Positions 37,501-48,900 of a DNA stretch of 64,000 nucleotides are shown in pieces. Position 1 is the stretch's first letter; each line of letters begins with the position of its first letter. The stretch comes from Oasisia sp. SBJ-2009. Lineage: Eukaryota > Annelida > Polychaeta > Sabellida > Siboglinidae. The stretch is from contig OZ024855.1 of assembly GCA_964017155.1 (NCBI GenBank), positions 56,282,435 to 56,346,434 of the forward strand. Direction: 5' to 3'. The notes under the pieces were generated by a model. It was not told the origin of the DNA and ran no database searches. It saw only the letters and a program-made list of their open reading frames with translations. The position numbers and the translations under genes are program-made.

Positions 37501-39427
37501 GACGTAGAACAGCTGTTCTGCTGGTTAGTGTTTCTGTAGCAATGCTATTGTGGCACAACTGAACAGTGAAAGGAGATGCTTCTAATTTTGGTTATATGAC
37601 TCAGTCATATCTCATAAATAACAAATTCTTTAACATCAGAGAAATTTCACAGAATGTGTTGTATCGCACATATTGATATATAACTGAGTTGTATTATAAC
37701 ATGTGAATTAATACCAGACAATAATTAGTTAATTTGTTATATTTTTCTGATATCATTTGGGCCCTTAGATCATCCACATTCATCCAACCTTTGTTCCTAA
37801 AACTAAACTCAATGCTGGGGAATGTGCTTTCCCTGTAGCTGTGCCAACAATCTGGAATTCATTCCTGGTTATAATAAAATCTTCTGAAATTATAGCCACC
37901 TTTCATAAACACTCAAAACATACTTGTTTGAAATGCAGTTCCACCATGAATTGTCAGTTCCCTGCCTGCCTGTTTGTGATTACACCTAACAATTTTGTAT
38001 GTTGCACCTTTGAGCTTGAATTTTCATGGAATTACACACTAGTGTAGAAGTGTTACAATTACTGACTTAATTACTTTCTTAACTATTATAACTACCACCT
38101 CAAGCACATTTATATTCATTTCTTATACGCGAGATCAAGAGTTGTATGACGAATATCCGTCAGGTGAATTGAATGGAACTGAAATATGACTACTTGGTAA
38201 TAACCAGTGTGAATCTGATTCCTCCTGAGTCCTGTCTCCAGTGTGGACTGTGGATATATTGGTCACTTGCCATGCGTGGACACACTGCACTGACCACAAA
38301 CACATCGTGGTCAAATTGCAATCTTTGGCCACATTCACCCAGCATGTCTGACACCTGTAGGGCCACCCTGGTAGAGTTCATGGTTATGGCATGCCGATAA
38401 CATGCTAAGCTGTCGACGATGGAAAGTGTCCAGCTGGACTCAATCCCCTCTCCGGACCCTACACGCAGCCTTGGGGAGGAACTGGGAAAGCTTTGTTCAG
38501 ATGCTGAAGCGTTTAGTTGGCAGACAGGTTCTCGCACACGATGTTGCGGAATTGTTACGGCAAAGGGCGGCTTAGGGCACACCTGTGACCTTTCACCCCC
38601 AGTGAGTGAAAGGTGAGAATCCTGGCCAATGAAGACGTTTTTGTACTGTTTGGAATGGTCAAGAAAAGTGCTATGGACACACATATGATGGCAACGTTTA
38701 TTCTTGTAATGATGTGTGTACATCATGGAATACACTCAGTATGTGACAACCATCAGGCTCAAGTATTATGCTGTATTCATTATACTGTATCACTGTATCA
38801 TTCATTCATTGCAGCCATTTGCAGGACATCTAGGGGTGAACTTGTAATCAATTATTTTAGTCGGTCATCTCCTGACAACTTCTTCAAGACGGCTCAGGGA
38901 CGATTAAGTGATTAGTGCATACACGTGTATTGTCTTAGATCTTAAGAACAAGAATCCTGCTAAGTCCAGCAACAAGTTTGCTGAATCAGGATGATTAAAG
39001 TTAATTAAAAAGGCTACAGCAACTATATATTTTAATGCAACTTGTTCACACCCATCTATTGGGCAACCCAGAGGCATACCTGACCATAACAGTACTTCCA
39101 TTTTAACCTCGTCACTGAAAGATGTGATAATCACTCGGATCTCTCTAAAAAAAAGAAGAAATACATCAGTAAATAACTCTATACCTGGTCACTGTAGAGG
39201 AGTTTTTAAAAGGGCAATGGTTCTAAGATGTACAAAACTTGAATGGCCCCTTGCACCTGGGAGGAGATGGAGTTACAACTGTTATCATGCTAATTTGTAC
39301 CCATAATCGTATGCATTCAAATTAAATTCAAGGATTTGTCAAGGATTTAATATAGAGTGGATTTAAATTAACAAACTGACCGAACAAAAAAGTTACTTCA
39401 CTAATTCTGTTATCTTTGTGTTTACAG

Positions 39428-39698
39428 AAACGTTGTGAGTTTCCCGTGATGGCGGTGACATCAACAACGGCAGGAGACGTGACAGTCATGTGGGAAAATG
39501 GATAATGTACAGAATGGATTGTGCAAAAAACGTTGAACAGCAACTGCCACGAACATTGGAGGTGTCTGGTGTTTCTAATGATAGTTTACATTGTTCCACT
39601 CTGAAGTTGGTTTGCACAAAACAGTAATCCGGGTCTGTGATGTGGAACAGCAGTGTGATTGGCTGTTTCCGTTGGCGATGGCACAGTAGAAGTGTTGA
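39428..39698 (+). other. EXTL3 5'UTR part of first coding exon
   Basis: GTGTTTACAG|AAACG at 39,427/39,428 is a plausible acceptor, so the 5'UTR probably begins in an upstream exon. An in-frame TGA precedes the ATG by one codon. Confidence 0.5.
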
Positions 39699-41793
39699 AT
39701 GACGCACAAGATGGCTGCCTATGACCACGGTCCCGCAGCCGCTCGAAACAGCTTCTTCCATTGGCTGATCCACGTGCTGTCGACAACGCGCGTGTCGCGA
39801 CTTTCACGTCTTGTCATCCTTCTCTTCTCACTCGTCATCTTTCTTCTGTTTATTGCACATCACTACCTCTCGAGCAGCGGCACCATCGTTGCCAACGGCA
39901 ACGGACCAGGTGGCGCCGGCGGTCCGTTGGACAGGTTCGTTGGCGGCGAGCACGGCAGCGATGCGAAGATTTCATCCGATCTGCGATTTCAGATTGACGA
40001 GTTGAACCGCATCAAGATATCGGTGAGCAACGAACTGCGTGACCTTGAGAAGCGACGACAGAAGTTGCACGCGGAGGTCAGTGGGTACAACTCCCGCATC
40101 GAACAACACAAGGGCGAATACGAGGCCAGTGTCCTTGAACTCAATCAGCTGCGCATCAGCATCAAAAACACGAAATTGGAGCGCGAGGAAACGGCGAAGG
40201 CGCGTATGCCCGACCTGCAGGCACCCAAGAGGGTGCTGCCTTCACTCAAGGACTCTGTCAACATTCCCGCACCGGAGTCAACTCTACACTGCCGCATGCA
40301 CAGCTGCTTTGACTACTCGCGGTGTTCGCTAACGTCAAAGTTCCCCGTGTACTTCTACAGTCCCGAGGACTACAGCCTCACCGACGCGAGGCTAGAGCCG
40401 TTCGTCAAGCTGTCGGTGGTGCACGCGCTCAATGCGAGTCCGCACGTGACCTTTGACCCCCACATGGCGTGTCTATACATCGTCGTTGTAGGCGACACCG
40501 TCGTGGCACTGCAGAACCGGACGAACTTCGAACGTCAGCTCCGGCAGCTGCAGTACTGGCACGGCGACGGACGCAACCACGTTCTGCTCAACCTCGCACG
40601 TCACCATGGCAACCGCGACATGTTCGACGGTGTCGACACTGGGCGGGCGATCATCGCCCAGTCGGCCTTCACCGAGCTGTCCCATCGAGGCGGCTTCAAC
40701 TTAATCATTCCTCCGTCACTCGGTATCTCCCACGGGTCGGTGTGGCAGCAGCTGCCTCCACTTGTTCCCGCCAGGCGGCAGCACCTGCTCTCGTTTCAAG
40801 GACAGTTTCAGTACGTGCAAAGGCTGGCTGCATTGTCCCCGAATCACGGCATGTATTCTCAAAAACCGAATATAAACGGTGGTGCCACGTTTAAGGTGAA
40901 CGACGATGAAGATGACGATGATGCAGACGGTGCCGCAGAGAACGGCTTCGATGCACGTCGGGCAAAGCGCAGTTTAAAAAGTGCTGCCCCTGAGGGGCGG
41001 ACAAATAACGATGTTCTCATTGGTCTTGAGAACACCATTGTGCAAACACTAAAGATGATGCAGGCTGCTTTCCCACCGGGACGTGACGGCCTCGACGGAT
41101 TCCACTTTGAGTTCAGTTGTGTCAAGGAGCAGATCGCTGGCGTCAATGCTGATTGGACGCTGTGTGGCCCGGATGCTGAGCGACACAACATGTTGAAACG
41201 CTCTACGTTCGTGCTGATAATCGCACCCTGCAACCAGTCAGTGATCTCCACCGTGCACATGCAGGTACGCTTGTACGAGGCGCTGAAATTCGGCGCAATT
41301 CCTGTGATACTTGGTGAGCATGCTCAGTTGCCGTTCAGCGAGGTCATCGACTGGCGACGTGTGGTCATCTCGCTGCCGAAACCACGTATCACCGAGCTGC
41401 ACTTCTTTCTGCAGTCGTATTCCGATGCCAGCATTCTGGAGATGCGCCGGCAAGGCAGACTGATGTGGGAATCGTACTTCGGCTCGACAAAGAGCATCGT
41501 CAATATGCTGCTGGCAACGTTACGGACGCGATTAAATATCCCAGCATTCCCTGCAAAAGAGTCGCTGTCCACGAGCGTGTTCAATGCCAGCTTTGTCCCC
41601 CTGGTGGACAAAAATGATGTTCAGCCTGAATCGGAGGACATCTTGGGGCCCCTTGAGGAACCATTTCCATCGCTCCGATATCAGAGCAACTTTACCTTCA
41701 AGGGTGGGGTGTTTAATGAACCTGGTGACCCATTTACAATGTACCCTTTCACCCCATTCGAGCCAGTGATGCCGGGAGGTGCGAAGTTTATAG
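39699..41793 (+). CDS. EXTL3: EXTL3 exon 1: TM, coiled coil and GT47 domain
   Basis: This 2.1 kb exon encodes 698 residues. Seen: [20 protein letters not shown] membrane anchor, heptad-like coiled coil, [20 protein letters not shown], an Asp-rich insert followed by RRAKR (420-424), and [15 protein letters not shown]. It ends TTTATAG|GTAATG. Large first coding exons are also usual in vertebrate EXTL3. Confidence 0.97.
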
Positions 41794-42811
41794 GTAATGT
41801 ACCAATCAAGTCACAGTTGTATGTTTGTCTACACCAGAAATTGCTTGATTGAAAAAAACTCATTAATCACTTCATCACTATATCCATTTGGAAACCTCAG
41901 GCTTCATATATTATTGGTCACTGTTCTACAGTGCATTATTGTTGTATTTATGTATATAACAGTATTTACTTCAATGTGACCATGACAGGGAATGTGTATT
42001 GTATCTTTAATATTACGAAGTTCAAATATAATACTCAACTTGTTTTTGATTTATTGTTAAAATATACCTTTACAAGTTCAAATCAACATTGAAATCAAAA
42101 TTTGCTAAATTGTAAGGTTTTAGATGATCATAGTTCAAGTGAGTCGAGTACCAGTTTAGTTCAAATTCTGCATGCCCCCAATGAACAGTTGATCAAAGAA
42201 GAGGTGAGTGGACAGTGGACGATGTTAGTCGTTGTGGTGTCACCGCGTCACACAGATCCTTTCCTAGCTGATGCCAAACCCACCAATGCCTGGTGAATGC
42301 ACTGCAATGCACAGTCCCAACGTAAACATCACCCAAGTGGATTCCACTGGTCCATGTTAGATTGTCTAATCATGTACTGTATGTAGTCTGTATAAACATT
42401 TACTGAAGTCCGCTCCAGATTGGAAAAAGTGGGTTTTTGTACAGAATGATTTTACCAGTGGGTGATGTTAGTGGGCGGCAGATCTCGACATAAACACTGG
42501 CCAGTTGTTTTGAAATGGCCAGGCCAGTTCTGGTTATCAGATTTCATATTTTACTGGCCCAAAGTTAAGTGAACTTACTCATGAGGTCAGTGACATCTGT
42601 CTCTGGGAGGTCAGTTATGGTTTCAGGGTTGACCTCTAGAAGTAGTGAGTCCATTACAGGTTACACATGCACCCTGTCATATTACTTTTACTTCCCCTGA
42701 CATAGACACCAGATAGAAGGGACCACCGGCTTTTTGTGTCTCTTCCGAAAGATACAGACAATGTCAGGGGAACCAAATTCCTCTTGATTGACAACTTCCC
42801 CTAGATGGACA

Positions 42812-42859
<48 letters not shown>

Positions 42860-42878
42860 GCCTGTCTGTCTGTCTGTA

Positions 42879-42924
<46 letters not shown>

Positions 42925-45900
42925 GCACTTTACCGTGTGACTGCCACTCCCCCTTGTGCTTTATCATTACATAGTACGGATTTTGTTATTATGGACTGTT
43001 TCTTTTTCAGGGTCCACAATTGGGTTCCGGCCAATAGGCAAGGGAGAGGGAGGGGCCGGGAAAGAGTTCAGTGAGGCCCTTGGGGGTAACGTGCCACGGG
43101 AACAGTTCACGGGTAAGTAACATTGAGTGAGGCAGTTCGTGGGGTGAAGTCTTGTTACAATTCCATAGTTGCAACTTTACGTACAGTACATTTGTGTAAT
43201 ACTTTGCAAGAGAACAAGTTCAGTAGAGATTCTGTGAAGTTGATATCGCCAAAGTTGATGAATTCTGGGCTTTATGCAGGATAAAATTGTTGCCACTTGC
43301 CAGTCACACTTTTGGTTGACACATGGATATTAACTTATACAAGCCATTGTAGATGTGTTCTATGACTTGAAATAAAGTACAAACACACATGACACCCATT
43401 TACAAGGCATACCTACGATTTTTTAAGACTTTGCTCCTTTTTTCCATCCACCACCCCATCCAGTGATATTTCTACCCGTTCACATCAGGTTTTACCATCC
43501 AAATGACGGATGGATGGGCATCTGCACAAAGCTGTGTTGATGGTTGCCTTTACAGATATGTTGTCATGGTTACAGTTGTTATGTTGTCATGGTTACAGTT
43601 GTGATGTTGTCATGGTTACAGTCGTGATGTTGTCATGGTTACAGTCATGATGTTGTCATGGTTACAGTTGTGACGTTGTCACGGTTACAGTCGTGATGTT
43701 GTCATGGTTACAGTCATGGTGTTGTCATGGTTACAGTTGTGATGTTGTCATGGTTACAGTTGTGATGTTGCCATGATTACAGTTGTCACGTTGCCATGGT
43801 TACAGTTGTGATGCTGACGTACGAGCGAGAGATGGTGCTACTAAACGCCCTCTCCCGCCTCAAGGGTCTTCCCCACCTCCACTCCGTCGTCGTCGTGTGG
43901 AACAACCCCCGTCTCCCTGCCGATGAGCTGCGGTGGCCTGACATCGGGGTCAAAGTTCATGTGAGTTCACATGTAAATCAAAATTGCAAAATTAAATATA
44001 GTAGAATAACACATAAAGCAGCGTGTATTAATATTAAGGGCCCTAAGTTGTTGAATCAATTACTACAAGACCTCCGTGGATGCAATATGGTTTATCAGTT
44101 TAAAAGAATTCTGAAAGATTCGATAAAGTTTGCAGTAATACCAACAGTTAGTTTATGTATTCATTGTGTACAGCAAATATTCAGCAAAGTATAATTGTGA
44201 ATCCATTATACATAGCAACTTGTATGTAAAGGTTGCAGCACTGTAATTCCAGTCAAATGTGTTTATGTAGTATAGTAATTAGATTACTAATTATAACTAG
44301 AGAATGCCAGACCATTTTATTTTACATTTTGCATTTTGTTTCAACAACTTCAATTTGACTAATAAATAAAAAACATCACTGAAGAAATTTATCAACAAAA
44401 TCTTTGCTCATTATCTAAAGAATCTGTCAATGTACAACATTCAACTTCCCTGTTTTGAGACAGGCCATGGCAATACCCATTTTGCTGGGGCACAGTTTAG
44501 AAACATAACCTGTCAACTATTTACTGTGTCTGTTCTGTCCAGGTGATAAGGACATCAAAAAACAGCTTAAACAATCGCTTCCTTCCATATGATGTCATCG
44601 AGACAGAGGCCGTGCTGTCCATTGATGACGACGCCCACCTCCGACACGACGAAATGCTCTTCGGGTTTAGGTATGGTCACATGACTGACATTATTTGGAG
44701 TTGCGTCATAGATGCCACTATTCGAGGAAAAGGTTTACAAATAGTAAAAATAACAATACTACAACTTCTATAGTGCCTCGTCTACCACCTGTGTCAGTGA
44801 TAATCTAAGATCATAGGCACGTAATCATTAAGAGTAGTCATGACAAGGGACAGACCAGTCATCATTGCAGTATGGGATCAGTAGCCTTGTTTAACCGAGT
44901 CTTACTTGGCTGCGTAGCTTCGCAGAGAAGGAAGTCTGGTGATCTAGCCAGCGTTTAAATGTTATCTATGTGAAGTGCTAGAGTGCTGCCACCTCGTGGA
45001 GCCGGGGTAACTGAGGCTAATTCTACCATCATTCCTGCATCGTAGACAACTGCACGTTTTTATTTTTGTTTATTTTTGTGTGAATATATAAGTTTAACGT
45101 TGAATACTTAAATTATAAAAGTATATCCTTATTTTTGTTTTGATTCCATAGTTGGCCTGAGAGCCAATCATTGTCTCTAGGCTCTACCCTATTCTGGGGT
45201 AAGGCCGCCCTGGTGGCAACTTTGGCAGAGCATTAATCTCCCAGGTGGATGTGAGGCATTAAAAACTGCTGCCACCTGACGGGGCCTGGGTAACCGAGGC
45301 TAGGGGATAAGAGACTGATTCCCCTTACTGCGACTTTTCGGTGGCTTAACTATCTCCCACCCATTCCATGTTTGTTTTTAAGTTCACTTGGCTTGACCCT
45401 TATCACCCTGTCTTGCTGGCATGTCAACTTAAGTTAACCCTTATCACCCTGTCTTTCTTGCTGTCATGTGCACTTGTGTATTGCTATTGTGTCCACATGG
45501 GTTAACCCATGTCACCCTGACTTGTCTTCTTATGTTAACCCTTATCACCATGTCTTTCTGTTGTGTCCCGGTCGTTTAACCCTTGTCCCCCTTGTGTGCA
45601 GGGTGTGGCGGGAAGCGAGGGACCAAATCGTTGGGTTCCCCGGCCGCTTCCATGCGTGGGACCTGAAACATGACAGTTGGTTGTACAACTCCAACTACTC
45701 GTGTGAACTCTCCATGGTTCTCACCGGCGCCGCATTCTTCCACAAGGTCAGTCAGCCTTATTAGTGTTCACTACCACTCACATAATGTTCAAGATCTCTA
45801 CAGTAATCTGTCGGGATGCATCTGTATCCAGTGAGCAGTCCAGTGTAAAACACCTGACAGATTTGGTTGTTTAGTTCTAATTTAATTTATTTTCTCTACC

Positions 45901-48900
45901 CACTTACCGCAGTACTACGTGTACCTGTACAGCCGTGTGATGTTTGTCTTGCAGTACTACATGTACCTGTACAGCCGTGTGATGTTTATCTTGCAGCACT
46001 ACAGGTACCTGTACAGCCGTGTGATGTTTGTCTGGCAGTACTACGTGTACCTGTGCAGCCATGTGATGTTTGTCTTGCAGTACTACGTGTACCTGTGCAG
46101 CCATGTGATGTTTGTCTTGCAGTACTACATGTACCTCTACAGCCATGTGATGTTTATCTTGCAGTACTACATGTACCTGTACAGCCGTGTGATGTTTATC
46201 TTGCAGTACTACATGTACCTCTACAGCCGTGTGATGTTTGTCTTGCAGTACTACATGTACCTGTACAGCCGTGTGATGTTTGTCTTGCAGTACTACATGT
46301 ACCTGTACAGCCGTGTGATGTTTGTCTTGCAGTACTACATGTACCTGTACAGCCGTGTGATGTTTGTCTTGCAGTACTACATGTACCTGTACAGCCGTGT
46401 GATGTTTGTCTTGCAGTATTACATGTACCTGTACAGCCGTGTGATGTTTGTCTTGCAGTACTACATGTACCTGTACAGCCGTGTGATGTTTGTCTTGCAG
46501 TATTACATGTACCTGTACAGCCGTGTGATGTTTGTCTTGCAGTACTACATGTACCTGTACAGCCGTGTGATGTTTGTCTTGCAGTATTACATGTACCTGT
46601 ACAGCCGTGTGATGTTTGTCTTGCAGTATTACATGTACCTGTACAGCCGTGTGATGTTTATCTTGCAGTACTACATGTACCTGTACAGCCGTGTGATGTT
46701 TGTCTTGCAGTACTACATGTACCTGTACAGCCGTGTGATGTTTGTCTTGCAGTACTACATGTACCTGTACAGCCGTGTGATGTTTGTCTTGCAGTACTAC
46801 ATGTACCTGTACAGCCGTGTGATGTTTGTCTTGCAGTACTACATGTACCTGTACAGCCGTGTGATGTTTGTCTTGCAGTGCTACATGTACCTGTACAGCC
46901 GTGTGATGTTTGTCTTGCAGTACTACATGTACCTGTACAGCCGTGTGATGTTTGTCTTGCAGTACTACATGTACCTGTACAGCCAAGTGATGTTTGTCTT
47001 GCAGTACTACATGTACCTGTACAGCCGTGTGATGTTTGTCTTGCAGTACTACATGTACCTGTACAGCCGTGTGATGTTTATCTTGCAGTACTACATGTAC
47101 CTGTACAGCCATGTGATGTTTGTCTTGCAGTACTACATGTACCTGTACAGCCGTGTGATGTTTGTCTTGCAGTACTACATGTACCTGTACAGCCATGTGA
47201 TGTTTGTCTTGCAGTACTACATGTACCTGTACAGCCGTGTGATGTTTGTCTTGCAGTACTACATGTACCTGTACAGCCGTGTGATGTTTGTCTTGCAGTA
47301 CTACATGTACCTGTACAGCCAGGTGATGTTTATCTTGCAGTACTACATGTACCTGTACAGCCGTGTGATGTTTGTCTTGTAGTATTACATGTACCTGTAC
47401 AGCCGTGTGATGTTTGTCTTGCAGTACTACATGTACCTGTACAGCCGTGTGATGTTTGTCTTGCAGTACTACATGTACCTGTACAGCCGTGTGATGTTTG
47501 TCTTGCAGTACTACATGTACCTGTACAGCCGTGTGATGTTTGTCTTGCAGTACTACATGTACCTGTACAGCCGTGTGATGTTTGTCTTGCAGTACTACAT
47601 GTACCTGTACAGCCGTGTGATGTTTGTCTTGCAGTACTACATGTACCTGTACAGCCGTGTGATGTTTATCTTGCAGTACTACATGTACCTGTACAGCCAA
47701 GTGATGTTTGTCTTGCAGTACTACATGTACCTGTACAGCCAAGTGATGTTTGTCTTGCAGTACTACATGTACCTGTACAGCCGTGTGATGTTTGTCTTGC
47801 AGTACTACATGTACCTGTACAGCCGTGTGATGTTTGTCTTGCAGTACTACATGTACCTGTACAGCCGTGTGATGTTTGTCTTGCAGTACTACATGTACCT
47901 GTACAGCCGTGTGATGTTTGTCTTGCAGTACTACATGTACCTGTACAGCCGTGTGATGTTTGTCTTGCAGTACTACATGTACCTGTACAGCCGTGTGATG
48001 TTTGTCTTGCAGTACTACATGTACCTGTACAGCCGTGTGATGTTTGTCTTGCAGTACTACATGTACCTGTACAGCCAGGTGATGCCGCCAGAGATCAGAG
48101 AGAAGGTGGACGAGTACCTCAACTGTGAGGATCTCGCCATGAACTTCCTCGTAGCCCACATCACAAGGAAGCCTCCAATCAAGGTGAGGTATTGCTATTT
48201 GTGCGGAGTAGTCGCCATCGTCGTGGCAACATGGAATTCTTGTTTGTAGTCATTAGCAACCTCGGTCGTTTCAAACATGATACATGCATATGTTGATATT
48301 TTCATTCCTTGGTCTTTAGAGCAGTGTTAATTACCCTAATAAGTTAATATAACCCACCTCATCAGGTCATATCTTTGAAGTAATATTTCGCTCTAAACCA
48401 TTAGTGATTTCTCTTTATTGTAAATGACCTCTTAATTGACCTCGCCAACTTGTGACCTACCAACAAGTTTATCAAGCAATCAAAAATGATTGTGAAATAA
48501 GCAGAGCCTTTATATATTCCATCAGGTGTATTTGCTTGAAATTCTAGCCCCAAATGGTTTTATTCTGTCAGAAAAACACAAGACAGTTTTTTCGGCAAGA
48601 TCTGCACATGGAATGGTTGGGCAAACATTGTTGCAAGACTAAGTTAGGAGGAGGCCAGGCACATTAGTTTGACTGCATGGACACACACAGTGACAGTATG
48701 AAGGATGAAATCATCTCAAATCAAATGTGTTGTGATTGGTAGAAATATTCACCAGTAATACTGGATATCGGGAAATGGAGTATTTTAATATCTTAATATC
48801 TATATCGCATACCAAAAAATATGCTTAACAGGAGTAAAGGAGATACATGCATGACAGCGGTCCCACAGTGTTTTATTTTAAGGTTTAGGTGATTTGACGT

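Larger units (their letters stand above)
25019..39427 (+). other. Long region without recognised genes (possible EXTL3 5' intron)
   Basis: Open frames here are short or repeat-driven. Contents: a YY1-type GC-rich patch (about 26,760-27,060), a 21-bp minisatellite (27,957-29,340), AT microsatellites, a GA-rich tract, two MITE copies (about 31,218 and 37,228) and an 11-bp repeat. A less AT-rich stretch at 38,170-38,630 gives mutually overlapping frames on both strands but no recognised protein. Confidence 0.5.

Noticed and set aside
38190..38735. 181-codon minus frame in a less AT-rich stretch
   Set aside because: Not recognised, both strands open; may be an old repeat. No support for coding.
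45867..48128. Open frames of about 750 codons on both strands across the 42-bp array
   Set aside because: The unit length is a multiple of 3 and lacks stops in these frames; the EXTL3 exon frame explains the coding part.
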